DNA of 36,713 bases. Source: an uncultured Haliea sp. GTDB lineage: Bacteria > Pseudomonadota > Gammaproteobacteria > Pseudomonadales > Halieaceae. Each line of letters starts with the position of its first letter. Position 1 is the stretch's first letter. The translations under genes and the position numbers were made by a program. The notes below the pieces were generated by a model. It was given only the letters and a program-made list of their open reading frames with translations, did no database searches and had not been told where the DNA came from. The stretch lies in the NCBI GenBank assembly GCA_913061115.1, contig CAJXTK010000012.1:1-36713 (forward strand). The letters run 5' to 3'. Positions 16,214-24,278 of the stretch are shown piece after piece.

Positions 16214-16732
16214 TTAGTGTTCAGGGCGCATCCACTTGCCATAGGGCGAATGACTGGCGGGCATGTCTGTCTTTTCACCCCGAAGCTCTATTTGCAAGCC
16301 CTTGAGAAAATTCCGCAGCACCTGGTCTTTACACTCGCGGTAATTTCGGTGGCCGGGGCGACGCATAAATGAACTGAGCTCGTGCGCAGAAAGTGTAAAT
16401 CCGGCCAACTTCGCAATCGCTATAATATCTTCCGACTGCAGATTCAATGCGATCTTTAATTTCATCAAAATAATATTGTTTGTAATTTGACGTTCAGGTT
16501 TTGGCGTGGCGCCCTCTTTTTTCCCGCGCTTGTCGTTGATTAAGCCATTTAGAAATGCGGCCAGCATGTGATCCTTGCACGCTTCAAAGGTGGAATCATC
16601 ATCCTTTGCGAGCCAGGCTACAATATGGCCGCGCCTGACGTCGACATCTGCCAATGCGAAAATCTCGATCATCTTCGCGTCGTTGAAGTCGAAGACGTAG
16701 CGCAGGCGACGTAAAATATCATTGTTTGTCAT
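16214..16732 (-). CDS. yehS: DUF1456 protein, YehS-like
   Basis: A 172-residue protein made of two tandem DUF1456 domains of about 65 residues. The first begins MTNNDILRRLRYVFDFND and ends in LAAFLNGLI. The second begins ITNNIILMKLKIALNLQSED and ends in LRNFLKGLQIELRG. The ATG at 16732 matches the conserved TNNDILRRLRY start; the upstream in-frame ATG at 16804 is not used by the family. YehS function is unknown. It is divergent from the MATE gene. Confidence 0.9.
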   Translation of the reverse strand: MTNNDILRRLRYVFDFNDAKMIEIFALADVDVRRGHIVAWLAKDDDSTFEACKDHMLAAFLNGLINDKRGKKEGATPKPERQITNNIILMKLKIALNLQSEDIIAIAKLAGFTLSAHELSSFMRRPGHRNYRECKDQVLRNFLKGLQIELRGEKTDMPASHSPYGKWMRPEH

Positions 16733-16879
16733 TTTCAGATTCTGCTTGTTCTGTATGTAACTGTTCAGCAGCCTCATTGTCTGCCATTTCCTTGGCGATT
16801 GCATCTAGGTCTCTGAAGGTCGCGCTGTGGCGGCCTGGTGGACAACGCGCCGTTATTCTTTGACAATAGAGGGAATCAA

Positions 16880-16936
16880 ATGAGCACCCAATGCCATTCG
16901 CCAGACTTCAAAGACGACACTCCAGATGAACAGTGA
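16880..16936 (+). CDS. 18-residue leader ORF overlapping the MATE start
   Basis: A short ORF (MSTQCHSPDFKDDTPDEQ) has a strong ribosome site, GAGGGA, five bases before its ATG. Its stop lies 11 bases inside the MATE gene in another frame. The MATE start at 16926 has no good ribosome site of its own. Translation of the leader could therefore deliver ribosomes to the MATE start by coupling. Whether the peptide itself has a role is unknown. Confidence 0.45.
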   Translation: MSTQCHSPDFKDDTPDEQ

Positions 16937-18296
16937 GGCTTCGAGTGACAACGACGCCCTTTACGGCGCCATTGTTCCCACGTTCTTCAAGTATCTGATT
17001 CCTTCATTGTTGGGCCTTTTTGCCATGACATCCGCCTCGCTGGTGGATGGCATCTTCATCGGTAACTATGAGGGAATCAGCGCTCTAGCGGCCGTTAATC
17101 TCATCATTCCGATCATGACACTGCTGTTCGGTATCGGCATGATGCTGTCTATCGGTGGTTCTGTGCGCGCTGGCAAGTATCTAGGGGAGGGGAAGACAGC
17201 CGCAGCCTCTGCAATTTTTAGTAAAACACTGCTGTCCGTAGCGGTTTATGGCGTCGCTGTGATCATGCTGGGACTCGCACTTGAAGAGCAGATATTTGCC
17301 GGGCTAGGCGCAACACCAGAACTTTTCTCTCCAATGAGTGAATACTATCGGGTTATCTTGCCGTTTTTGTTCGCCCAGTTGCTGACACTGGTGTTGTACT
17401 TTTTCATACGTTTGGATGGCATGCCAAACCTGGCCGCTACGGCGCTTGCCATAGGGGCCGTGGCCAACATTGCGTTGGATTACCTATTTATTGCTGTATT
17501 TGGCTGGGGCCTAGCGGGCGCGGCTTTCGCGACGGGCCTTTCAGAGCTGCTGCCCGTGTTGGTAATGCTCATCTACTTTTTTAGGCCTGAGCGAAGTCTT
17601 CGATTCAGCTTTCGCCAGGATAACTGGAAAGAGGTTTTTCAGGCGGCCTATAACGGAGTCTCAGAGTTCATCAACGCAGTATCTGGGGCCATCATTGCGT
17701 TTATCCTGAACTGGATGTTAATCCAGCGGGCGGGGGTAAACGGTGTGGCAGCCATTACGGTGGTCAACTATCTCTTGGTTCTGGGGTTTATGATGTTTTT
17801 TGCCATCTCCGATACCATTCAGGTGATGATTTCCCAAAATTTTGGGGCGGCGAAAAATGATCGCATCCGTGGATTCCTGCAAATTGCGTGCTGTGTAATC
17901 GCAGTGTTCAGTGTCGCCTTTATCGCGTTACTTGCGACGGCAAGCGAGCCGCTCGTCCACCTTTTTGTGGATGAAAAGAGCAGTACAGAAATGGTGGCAT
18001 TGGCCACAGAATTGGTGAGCTACGTCTGGCCCTTATTCCTGTTTGCTGGTTTCAACATGCTGATATCGGGTTATCTCACGGCCATACACCTGCCTTTTCA
18101 GTCGGGCGTGGTCGCGGCATCCCACAGTCTGATTTTTCCTGCGGGTTTCTTGTTATTGTTTTACTATCTGGTATCCGACCACCGTTTTGTAGCAGCGCTA
18201 CCAGTAGCAGAAGGTTTTACCTTTGTTCTGGCGCTCGTCATTTTCCTGCGTCATCGCCCCATAAAATCTGCGCGGGCTGTTACACGCGATAAATGA
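16926..18296 (+). CDS. MATE family efflux transporter
   Basis: A 456-residue inner-membrane exporter with twelve hydrophobic helices in two repeated MatE halves. The first half begins FFKYLIPSLLGLFAMTSASL and VDGIFIGNYEGISALAAVNL. The second half carries YNGVSEFINAVSGAII and ISDTIQVMISQNFGAAKNDR. The sequence is of the MepA/DinF-like group, which exports cationic or amphipathic compounds with Na+ or H+. A signature acidic residue lies in helix 1 (SLVDGIF). Regulation may include the leader ORF upstream. Nothing downstream belongs to the same operon. Confidence 0.92.
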   Translation: MNSEASSDNDALYGAIVPTFFKYLIPSLLGLFAMTSASLVDGIFIGNYEGISALAAVNLIIPIMTLLFGIGMMLSIGGSVRAGKYLGEGKTAAASAIFSKTLLSVAVYGVAVIMLGLALEEQIFAGLGATPELFSPMSEYYRVILPFLFAQLLTLVLYFFIRLDGMPNLAATALAIGAVANIALDYLFIAVFGWGLAGAAFATGLSELLPVLVMLIYFFRPERSLRFSFRQDNWKEVFQAAYNGVSEFINAVSGAIIAFILNWMLIQRAGVNGVAAITVVNYLLVLGFMMFFAISDTIQVMISQNFGAAKNDRIRGFLQIACCVIAVFSVAFIALLATASEPLVHLFVDEKSSTEMVALATELVSYVWPLFLFAGFNMLISGYLTAIHLPFQSGVVAASHSLIFPAGFLLLFYYLVSDHRFVAALPVAEGFTFVLALVIFLRHRPIKSARAVTRDK

Positions 18297-18403
18297 ATTG
18301 AACTCCGTCAATGGCGTAAAGCGAGGAGAACGAGTAACCCTCGCCACTGAATAACTGAGGTTGAACGTGGAATTTTTTCGTAATCTATACGAAGGAGATC
18401 CAC

Positions 18404-18514
18404 ATGAATAAATCGCGATATTCAGACAGTCGGATTATGGCCATACTCGAGGAGGTAGAAGCTGTGCGCCCAGTATCCGAGATGTGTCGAGAACATGGTG
18501 TGAGTTCGGCGACG
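18404..18514 (+). pseudogene. IS3-family transposase OrfA relic
   Basis: With a strong GAAGGAG site upstream, the frame begins MNKSRYSDSRIMAILEEVEA and continues to CREHGVSSAT. This is the helix-turn-helix N-terminus of IS3-group OrfA (consensus KSRYSDSQIMAIL...LCREHGMSSATFYKWR). Homology stops abruptly at SSAT; the following residues (RMRKLQIGARCSV) are unrelated, and no OrfB or terminal repeats are visible. It is a fragment of about 37 codons marking an old insertion and deletion. Confidence 0.82.
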
Positions 18515-18618
18515 AGAATGCGGAAATTGCAGATTGGGGCGAGGTGTTCGGTTAGAATTTATCCAGCCCGCCAATCCACAATGAAATGCGCACACTCGCT
18601 TTCTTTTGGATCGGAAAT

Positions 18619-18638
18619 TCGCCCACCTTGGTGGGCGA
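18619..18638 (-). terminator. hairpin downstream of the DUF1330 gene
   Basis: Nine-base arms TCGCCCACC and GGTGGGCGA face each other across TT, a strong GC-rich hairpin 22 bases after the stop of the minus-strand DUF1330 gene. On that strand the stem is followed by AATTTCC, a weak U tract. A transcription terminator for the TetR-dehalogenase-DUF1330 operon is the simplest reading. Confidence 0.5.
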
Positions 18639-18660
18639 GGAATTCAGGTGATAGCTGCAG

Positions 18661-18975
18661 CTACTTCCTCGGTGGAAGTCCGTGCACCATGGTCAGTGAC
18701 TTCAGTTCTGCCCCCGCCCTGCGGTGTTCAGAGAGGGCCTGATAGTCTGGGTCGTTGTACCAGGTCTCGGCGGCCGATTCTGAAGGGAATTGAAACATTA
18801 CGATGCGACCGGGCCTGGGCTCGGTACCTTCCATATGTTTGATATTATCGTCATAGGTGATGAAGGAGCCACCGTGTTTTTTTAACAGTGGGAAAAACCC
18901 CTTCTCATACTTTAAGTACTCCTCCTTGTCGTGCGTTACGAGGTTGGCAATGATATACACGGCTGTATCTGACAT
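18661..18975 (-). CDS. DUF1330 protein
   Basis: A 104-residue protein of the DUF1330 ferredoxin-like dimeric alpha/beta-barrel fold. Motifs: AVYIIANLVTHDKEEYLKYE, the GG strand (HGGSFITYDD), EGTEPRPGRIVMFQFPS, AAETWYNDPDYQAL. Many members are annotated only by structure; some resemble monooxygenase-like EthD proteins. It lies 39 bases after the haloalkane dehalogenase gene on the same strand and probably shares its transcript, so it may act on the same substrate or a product. Confidence 0.88.
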   Translation of the reverse strand: MSDTAVYIIANLVTHDKEEYLKYEKGFFPLLKKHGGSFITYDDNIKHMEGTEPRPGRIVMFQFPSESAAETWYNDPDYQALSEHRRAGAELKSLTMVHGLPPRK

Positions 18976-19014
18976 TATTTTGATCCTTTTGGTTTCTTTG
19001 TGGGACTGGGTTGG

Positions 19015-19893
19015 CTAGAGAGCTTTTAACCAATTGGCCACTGCTTGGCCAATCTCAACGGGTGAGTCTTCCTGTATAAAATGGAGGCCCTTCACGGTCA
19101 CTTCCTGCTGATTCGGCCAGCTGCGACAAAATTCGCGCTGTGCCCCCACAAGAATGGAACCGGGGTCTGCATTGATGAATAACTTTGGTATATCGCTGGC
19201 GGCCATGAAAGCGCCGTATTCGTTCACCAGGGCAACTACGTCCTCGGGTTCACCTTCGATGGGGATCTGCCGTGGCCAGTTCAGCAGTGGTTGTCGATCG
19301 TCTGTCTCAAGGTGAGGTGCACGATAGGCATCCATCTCTGTATTGCTTAATGGTCGGATGACAGATGATGGTAGTACGCCCTCGATAAACATATTGCGGT
19401 TGAGGATTAGATCCTCGCCTTTGTCCGAGCGGAAGCCTTTAAAGATTCCCACTGCGCTTTCAGGCCAATCACTCCAGCTGACGGGCTTAACAATACCTTC
19501 CATGTAGGCGACACCCTTTACTGCAGCTGGATGACGCATTGCCCAGAGAAAACCAACGCCGGTACCCCAATCATGAATAACCAGCGTAACATTTTCGTTG
19601 GCGCCAATGCTTTCCAGCAGACCATCAACATAACTGTAAGCGACTTCCAGGCTGTAACGCTCTGGCCCTTCGCTCGCGGGAAGTTTTTCCGAATCACCCT
19701 GTCCAATCAGGTCAGGGACAATGACCCGGCCAGACTCGACAAGCTCGGGAATCACATTGCGCCACAAAAAAGAGGAGGTTGGGTTGCCGTGTAGCAATAC
19801 AATAGGATCGCCGCTGCCTTCCTCGACATAGGCAATTTGCTTGCCCTTGACCGAGACAAATTTTTTCTCATAGGACATGGTTTCAGACAACAT
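19015..19893 (-). CDS. dhaA: haloalkane dehalogenase, HLD-II (LinB/DhaA) type
   Basis: A 292-residue alpha/beta hydrolase that would cleave a carbon-halogen bond with water to give alcohol, halide and a proton. The full catalytic pentad of the HLD-II subfamily is visible: nucleophile Asp108 and halide-binding Trp109 (VIHDWGTG), halide-binding Asn37 (LLHGNPTSSFLWRNVIPE), acid Glu132 (YMEGIVKP) and base His271 (KGLHFIQEDSP). Positions agree with LinB to within one residue. The cap domain is of normal size. It follows the TetR gene by 30 bases and precedes DUF1330. The natural substrate is unknown; marine relatives may act on natural organohalides. Confidence 0.93.
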   Translation of the reverse strand: MLSETMSYEKKFVSVKGKQIAYVEEGSGDPIVLLHGNPTSSFLWRNVIPELVESGRVIVPDLIGQGDSEKLPASEGPERYSLEVAYSYVDGLLESIGANENVTLVIHDWGTGVGFLWAMRHPAAVKGVAYMEGIVKPVSWSDWPESAVGIFKGFRSDKGEDLILNRNMFIEGVLPSSVIRPLSNTEMDAYRAPHLETDDRQPLLNWPRQIPIEGEPEDVVALVNEYGAFMAASDIPKLFINADPGSILVGAQREFCRSWPNQQEVTVKGLHFIQEDSPVEIGQAVANWLKAL

Positions 19894-19923
19894 GGTAAGG
19901 CTTCCTTATAGCTGCATTAGGAC

Positions 19924-20511
19924 TCAAGCAGCTAGTCCGAGTAGGGACAAGCTGTTTTCGATAATAGATTCGAGTTCTTCTCGAGATTTATTTTGACGGC
20001 TTAGTACCCGCAGTCCTAGGTTAATTGTCATCACTAGGCTGGCCAGTTCTTTAGGGTTGTGTGTAATATCCAGTTCGCCGTTTTTCTGCGCCAGTGAAAA
20101 GGCTGTTGCAAAGGCTTGTTCAATCGAACTGAGTTTTCGTGTCGCCAGTTGATTGAGCTCTGGATCTGTATCGGCTAGTTCCAGTACGGTATTCACCATC
20201 ATGCAGCCCTGCTTTGCCTTGCGCTTAGACACATTCAGCACGGTAGATTCGAAAAACGCGTGGGGCAGTGCGCTGGGATGCAGTGATTTGGCGTCTTCGT
20301 TAATCATCGCTAGGGTGCGATCTCCGAACAGTTCCAGACACTCTGTGAACAAATCTCGTTTGGTGTGGAAGCTGGCGTAAAAACTGGAGCGCGCTATACC
20401 CATGACGTCAAGCAGGTCGGGCAGCGAGCTTGCTATAAAACCCCGGACCCAGAAAAGTTTCATGGCAGCTTCCAAGGCTTTAGTGCGATCGAATTCGGTG
20501 GGCCTAGCCAT
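19924..20511 (-). CDS. TetR family repressor of the dehalogenase operon
   Basis: A 195-residue TetR/AcrR regulator from the ATG at 20511. The helix-turn-helix is MKLFWVRGFIASSLPDLLDV and MGIARSSFYASFHTKRDLF, followed by an all-helical ligand domain with a GCMMVNT motif as in YxaF/ComR-type members. It is the first gene of the operon with haloalkane dehalogenase and DUF1330. An inverted repeat lies inside its promoter, so autorepression and substrate-type induction of the whole operon are expected. Confidence 0.9.
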   Translation of the reverse strand: MARPTEFDRTKALEAAMKLFWVRGFIASSLPDLLDVMGIARSSFYASFHTKRDLFTECLELFGDRTLAMINEDAKSLHPSALPHAFFESTVLNVSKRKAKQGCMMVNTVLELADTDPELNQLATRKLSSIEQAFATAFSLAQKNGELDITHNPKELASLVMTINLGLRVLSRQNKSREELESIIENSLSLLGLAA

Positions 20512-20539
20512 TTGCGGTCTCGATGAAGAAAGAACAGGT

Positions 20540-20568
20540 ATTCTGTACCAAACGGTACAGAAATACAA
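20540..20568 (-). promoter_or_regulatory. promoter with embedded TetR operator
   Basis: On the minus strand TTGTAT (20563-20568) and CAGAAT (20540-20545) form a sigma-70-like -35/-10 pair with 17 bases between them. An inverted repeat with nine-base arms (TTCTGTACC at 20541-20549, GGTACAGAA at 20554-20562, spacer AAAC) fills that spacer and overlaps the -10 box. Repressor binding there would block RNA polymerase. The TetR ATG lies about 29 bases downstream. Confidence 0.72.
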
Positions 20569-20754
20569 TGAGTACTCTTCGTTTAGATAGTACCCTTGCC
20601 CTCTTCAAAAGGTGCGGACAAGTGACAATGCTTGTGCATCAAGTGTTTGGGCAATTTTTTCAGCCCCACGAGCGTTAATTTTTCAGTAGGGAGTGATCCC
20701 AGTGTGCCCTCGGTCCGTATACATGCATTACCCCACCAACAACGAGAGTGTAAA

Positions 20755-21153
20755 ATGGCATCTGCAATTGAGACAACGCTTGGTAACACTGAAACTAGCC
20801 TGACCCTGCTGAAGGTGCTTGCGGCGAATAGCTTCGACTCCATATTGATAACGGACGCGACGGCCAGTGGAAAGATCACCTACGCCAATAAAGCATTTAA
20901 AAAGCTCACCGGACATGATCCGTCTGCGGTTATAGGAAAAACCCCGCGGATCCTTCAGGGCCCGGGTACTGACAAAAAAGTCATCAATCGCCTGACGGAG
21001 GCGCTCCGGTCGGGCGGGAAATTCGAGGGGAAAGCAATCAATTATAAAAAAGATGGCACCCCCTTTATCATGTACTGGAGAGTGCTGCCGATTAAAGTCG
21101 GAGGAACGATCGAAGCATGGATTGCTATCCAAAGGGAAGGTTCTGCCATTTAA
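20755..21153 (+). CDS. stand-alone LOV-like PAS domain protein lacking the photoactive Cys
   Basis: A 132-residue single-domain protein. After a short helix (SLTLLKVLAANSFDSIL) the PAS fold reads ITYANKAFKKLTGHDPSAVI, GKTPRILQGPGTDKKVINRL, INYKKDGTPFIMYWRV and IEAWIAIQREG. This is the LOV layout, in which the usual motif is GxNCRFLQG; here Thr-Pro replaces the Asn and the flavin-adduct Cys. The Arg, Leu and Gln and the following Asn-Tyr-x-Lys-Asp-Gly strand are kept. No output domain is attached. The ATG at 20755 is preferred; the frame is open to 20632 without family likeness. It is divergent from TetR. Role unknown, probably sensory or protein-binding. Confidence 0.82.
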   Translation: MASAIETTLGNTETSLTLLKVLAANSFDSILITDATASGKITYANKAFKKLTGHDPSAVIGKTPRILQGPGTDKKVINRLTEALRSGGKFEGKAINYKKDGTPFIMYWRVLPIKVGGTIEAWIAIQREGSAI

Positions 21154-21284
21154 TTGTCAGGCTATTTAGTCGCGCACCTATCCCCGAGAGTGAAGAAGCC
21201 GCAGCGCGCAGAGCACTAACGGCGTAGGGTGTCTAGCAAGAGCACACTCTGTAGCGAACTGCACTTTGGAGCACGGATACTGTA

Positions 21285-21854
21285 GTGACCAAGATAAAAA
21301 ATTGGACGCGTAAAGAAAGTCAGGTTTTGCAAAAGACACGAATATTCGATTTTTGCGAAGCCGCTGATGTTTCTCCCTATACTGAAAAAGAGCATCGATT
21401 TGTCTTCATCGATAGCTTGAATTGGGTCAATCTGGTGCCTATCACAGAGCACAATGAGGTTGTGATGATTCGTCAATACCGTCACGGGAGTCAACGTGTC
21501 ACGCTGGAGATACCGGGTGGCATGGTGGATGCTGGAGAGGAACCACGCAAAGCTGCTGCTCGGGAGTGTCATGAGGAGACAGGGTATGTGGTGAAGAAAC
21601 CGTATAGCTTGGGTGAGTTGAACCCCAACCCCGCTTTGTTTAACAATAGTTTGCATACCTTCTACGGTCATGTCTCTGAGTACAGGCCGATAACGAACCA
21701 TAGTGAAACAGAAAAGACTGAAGTAGAGCTTGTCCCGATCGATCGCCTCAGGCCGCTTTTGTTGGATGCTACTATCGAGCATGCACTGGTCTGCGCAACC
21801 CTTTGGCGATTTCTGGATAGATGGCAACAAGAAAAATTGTCGGTCGAACGATAG
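21285..21854 (+). CDS. Nudix hydrolase, ADP-ribose pyrophosphatase-like
   Basis: A 189-residue Nudix enzyme starting at GTG. The Nudix box is complete at residues 79-101: Gly79, Glu85, then RECHEETGY, which binds the metal-diphosphate. The strand before it (VVMIRQYRHGSQRVTLEIPG) has the RQYR and EIPGG features of ADP-sugar pyrophosphatases (NudF-like), and NPNPALFNNSLHTFYG fits the substrate side. It probably hydrolyses ADP-ribose or another nucleoside-diphosphate sugar. It is convergent with the P450 gene. Confidence 0.9.
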   Translation: MTKIKNWTRKESQVLQKTRIFDFCEAADVSPYTEKEHRFVFIDSLNWVNLVPITEHNEVVMIRQYRHGSQRVTLEIPGGMVDAGEEPRKAAARECHEETGYVVKKPYSLGELNPNPALFNNSLHTFYGHVSEYRPITNHSETEKTEVELVPIDRLRPLLLDATIEHALVCATLWRFLDRWQQEKLSVER

Positions 21855-21985
21855 CGGCTACGTTAACCCACAGGAATTGGCGGCCAACGCTGTTGAAACG
21901 TTCGCGAAACGTGTTCCCAGGTTTCTTGATGTGTTTTTTTAGACTCCATTTTATGGGCAAGAAATAGCACGCTGCGGCGGGTACT

Positions 21986-23230
21986 TCACTGGGGATCGAA
22001 TGTAATCGGCATGGCCTTGATGGTATTGATAAAGTAAGAACGCATATAGGTGGTATCGCCAGCAAGTTTTGCATTGCGCAGGCGCGGGATTATCTCCTCG
22101 AACATAATGTTCATCTCCAGACGCGCTAGGCTCATGCCCAGGCAGAAGTGTTCGCCCACCCCAAAGGAGCGTATCTCACCGCGTAAATTTGGGATGCGCT
22201 TATGACGGTGAATATCGAATACCATCGCATCGTCTCCGAATGCATCCTCGTCGTGATTCACCGCGTGATAGTGCAAGATCACCTTGTCGCCCTTTTTGAT
22301 ATTGTGACCGTTCCATTCGACGTCCTGTGTGGCGGTGCGCCGCATTGCAATAAAGGCCGTGTTGTAGCGCAGCATTTCCTCTACCGCCTGTGAGATGTCC
22401 TCGGGGTGATCGACTAGGTACTGTAACTGTTTGGGATTCTCCATTAGCAGGCGCATGCCGTGTGCTATTGCGGTGCGAGTACTTTCGTTGCCGCCGACCA
22501 TAATGAGGATGAACATCCAAGCGAACAGCTCTTCGCTCATCTTTTCGCCTTCGACTTCGCCATTGAGCAGCGCCTGTACTGCAGTGCTGGTAGGGTTTTT
22601 GCGCTGCTCAGCCGCCAGCGCCATTGCGTAGGCAATAACTTCGAAGCTAGCCGCCTGGGCTTCTTCTAGAGACGTAGCGATGTCCGGGTCGTCCGCAAAA
22701 GCCATGATGTTGGTCCAGCTGAAAAATTGCTTGCGGTCTTTCTGCGGTACGCCAAGAATTTCAAGTATGGCCATTAACGGCAACTCGGCGGCAACTTCCT
22801 CGACAAACTCGCATTCGCCGCGCGCAGCAACCCGGTCAATGATGTCTTTAGCGTGTTGACGTAACCACGGCTCCATTTCTCCCACCGCTTTGGGTGTAAA
22901 TGCGTCCCGCACGACCTTGCGATACTTCATGTGTTTGGGCGGATCCATAGCAATAATGAAGTTGTCGAGCATAATCTGGTTGATCTCTTCCTGCCCAGGA
23001 GGTACCTCGGTGGGGAAGGGCCCCTGCTCATTAGACGAGAATAATGTTGGGTTTTGGGAGACATAGTCCAGTGCGTCGCGCTTTACGACTGCCCAGTAAG
23101 GCACGCCGGTCTCGGGGTCATCCATTTTCACCATGGAGCCTGCTGCGCGAATTTTCGCCAGCTCGATATAGGGCATACCGTTAACGTATGTATCCAGTCC
23201 CAGTAAATTGATATAGGGGCATTGGCTCAT
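21986..23230 (-). CDS. cytochrome P450
   Basis: A 414-residue soluble class I bacterial P450. Key parts: I-helix oxygen motif VGGNESTRT (about 245-253), K-helix E285-x-x-R288 (EEMLR), and the haem loop FGVGEHFCLG with ligand Cys363. The AMDPPKHMKYRKVV C-helix region and the overall pattern resemble CYP125/142/124-like or CYP153-neighbour families acting on steroid, terpene or alkyl chains. Assignment to one family needs alignment. AGGAG lies six bases before ATG. It lies downstream of MaoC and SnoaL-like genes on the same strand; redox partners are not in the window. Confidence 0.94.
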   Translation of the reverse strand: MSQCPYINLLGLDTYVNGMPYIELAKIRAAGSMVKMDDPETGVPYWAVVKRDALDYVSQNPTLFSSNEQGPFPTEVPPGQEEINQIMLDNFIIAMDPPKHMKYRKVVRDAFTPKAVGEMEPWLRQHAKDIIDRVAARGECEFVEEVAAELPLMAILEILGVPQKDRKQFFSWTNIMAFADDPDIATSLEEAQAASFEVIAYAMALAAEQRKNPTSTAVQALLNGEVEGEKMSEELFAWMFILIMVGGNESTRTAIAHGMRLLMENPKQLQYLVDHPEDISQAVEEMLRYNTAFIAMRRTATQDVEWNGHNIKKGDKVILHYHAVNHDEDAFGDDAMVFDIHRHKRIPNLRGEIRSFGVGEHFCLGMSLARLEMNIMFEEIIPRLRNAKLAGDTTYMRSYFINTIKAMPITFDPQ

Positions 23231-23334
23231 GATGAACTCCTGTGCAGTAGCGTTATTTCGCCCAGCTTAGCAGATTTGAGGGACCTAAAAAGCTCTATAG
23301 GCTTTATAGAGGCGATCATACCGGCGGCTGATAT

Positions 23335-23778
23335 TTATGGTAACGGTCTTTTCGCAATAAGGGCTGCCGTTTTGTAACTCAGGACAATCTCATTATTCTG
23401 ATTAATGACATTAACTTTGCTGACCAGTATCCCGTACTCAGGCCGACTTTTTGATTGCCTCTTGCTCTCATTGTATGTCTGCACCCTTAATTGATCTCCA
23501 GGTTTAACAGGATGAGATAAGCGCATCTCATCGATACCCAGTCCGCCAATAGAGGCAACTGTTTCTGTAGAAATAGTATTCCACAGTTTCAAACTTATCG
23601 CGTAAGTATGGGCACCTGAAGCTATGAGCCCAAACGGGTAGTCTTTGGCGGCTTCTTCATCGATGTGGAAGGGTTGAGGGTCATACTCTTTTGCAAAGCT
23701 AATTATTTCCTCTTTCGTCAAGGTAGTGGACGTTGATTCTTGTCGCACGTTCAGCTGAATATCTTCAAAATAGAGCAT
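23335..23778 (-). CDS. MaoC-like (R)-specific enoyl-CoA hydratase
   Basis: A 147-residue hot-dog-fold protein of the MaoC dehydratase family. The hydratase-2 catalytic motif is present as FAKEYDPQPFHIDEEAA with Asp33 and His38, followed by GLIASGAHTYA, which shapes the active site. Further motifs: IGGLGIDEMRLSHPVKPGDQ. It would hydrate an enoyl-CoA to the (R)-3-hydroxyacyl-CoA or dehydrate the reverse. It lies between P450 (104 bases downstream) and the SnoaL-like gene (68 bases upstream), so the three probably form a catabolic operon. Confidence 0.9.
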   Translation of the reverse strand: MLYFEDIQLNVRQESTSTTLTKEEIISFAKEYDPQPFHIDEEAAKDYPFGLIASGAHTYAISLKLWNTISTETVASIGGLGIDEMRLSHPVKPGDQLRVQTYNESKRQSKSRPEYGILVSKVNVINQNNEIVLSYKTAALIAKRPLP

Positions 23779-23846
23779 TCTGTAAATCTCGTTAGGTAAG
23801 ACAGAAAAAATGTATACACAGCACTATGCACGCAGAGTGCGTGTTG

Positions 23847-24278
23847 TCAGAGCAAGGACTTTTTGTCACTGAAATTGAGTTTCAATCGAGTTAACTTGAG
23901 TTCGGTGATACGCCAGTTGCCGTCACTGCCCGCTCGATATTTTTCGTGGTAATGCCCCCAGCCCTCGAGCAAAAACTGTGGGTGGTCAACTATATCGTAC
24001 ATCGCCCAAATACCCTCTGCCGTGCCATCACTTAGCAGCGTTATCTCTGGGGTATGTCCGTGGTGCACGGTTATAGCGTCTCCAATTGCGCCGATTAACA
24101 TCTCCATATAGACATCGCGACCGTGAGAGATCTCTCCCGGCCCTTCTCGAAAATCCGCCACCAGATCTGATGTGAACACCGTGCTCAACTTGTCCCATTG
24201 CTTGGTATCCATGTATCGAAAGTAACGTGCCTTCAACACCTTAATGGCTTCAATGGCCGCCAGTTTTTCAGAATCCAT
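23847..24278 (-). CDS. SnoaL-like NTF2-fold protein
   Basis: A 143-residue protein from the ATG at 24278, preceded by GAGAAA. It has the NTF2-like pattern of SnoaL_4 proteins: IEAIKVLKARYFRYMDTKQW, DKLSTVFTSDLVADFREGPG, VHHGHTPEITLLSDGTAEGI, HYHEKYRAGSDGNWRITELK. Members act as isomerases, dehydratases or ring-hydroxylating helpers on steroids and polyketides, with His and Asp in the pocket. First gene of the presumed operon with MaoC hydratase and P450. Specific reaction unknown. Confidence 0.88.
   Translation of the reverse strand: MDSEKLAAIEAIKVLKARYFRYMDTKQWDKLSTVFTSDLVADFREGPGEISHGRDVYMEMLIGAIGDAITVHHGHTPEITLLSDGTAEGIWAMYDIVDHPQFLLEGWGHYHEKYRAGSDGNWRITELKLTRLKLNFSDKKSLL

Noticed and set aside
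18321-18344. GCGAGG/CCTCGC inverted repeat after the MATE gene
   Set aside because: Six-base stem with a 12-base loop and no following T run; too weak to call a terminator.
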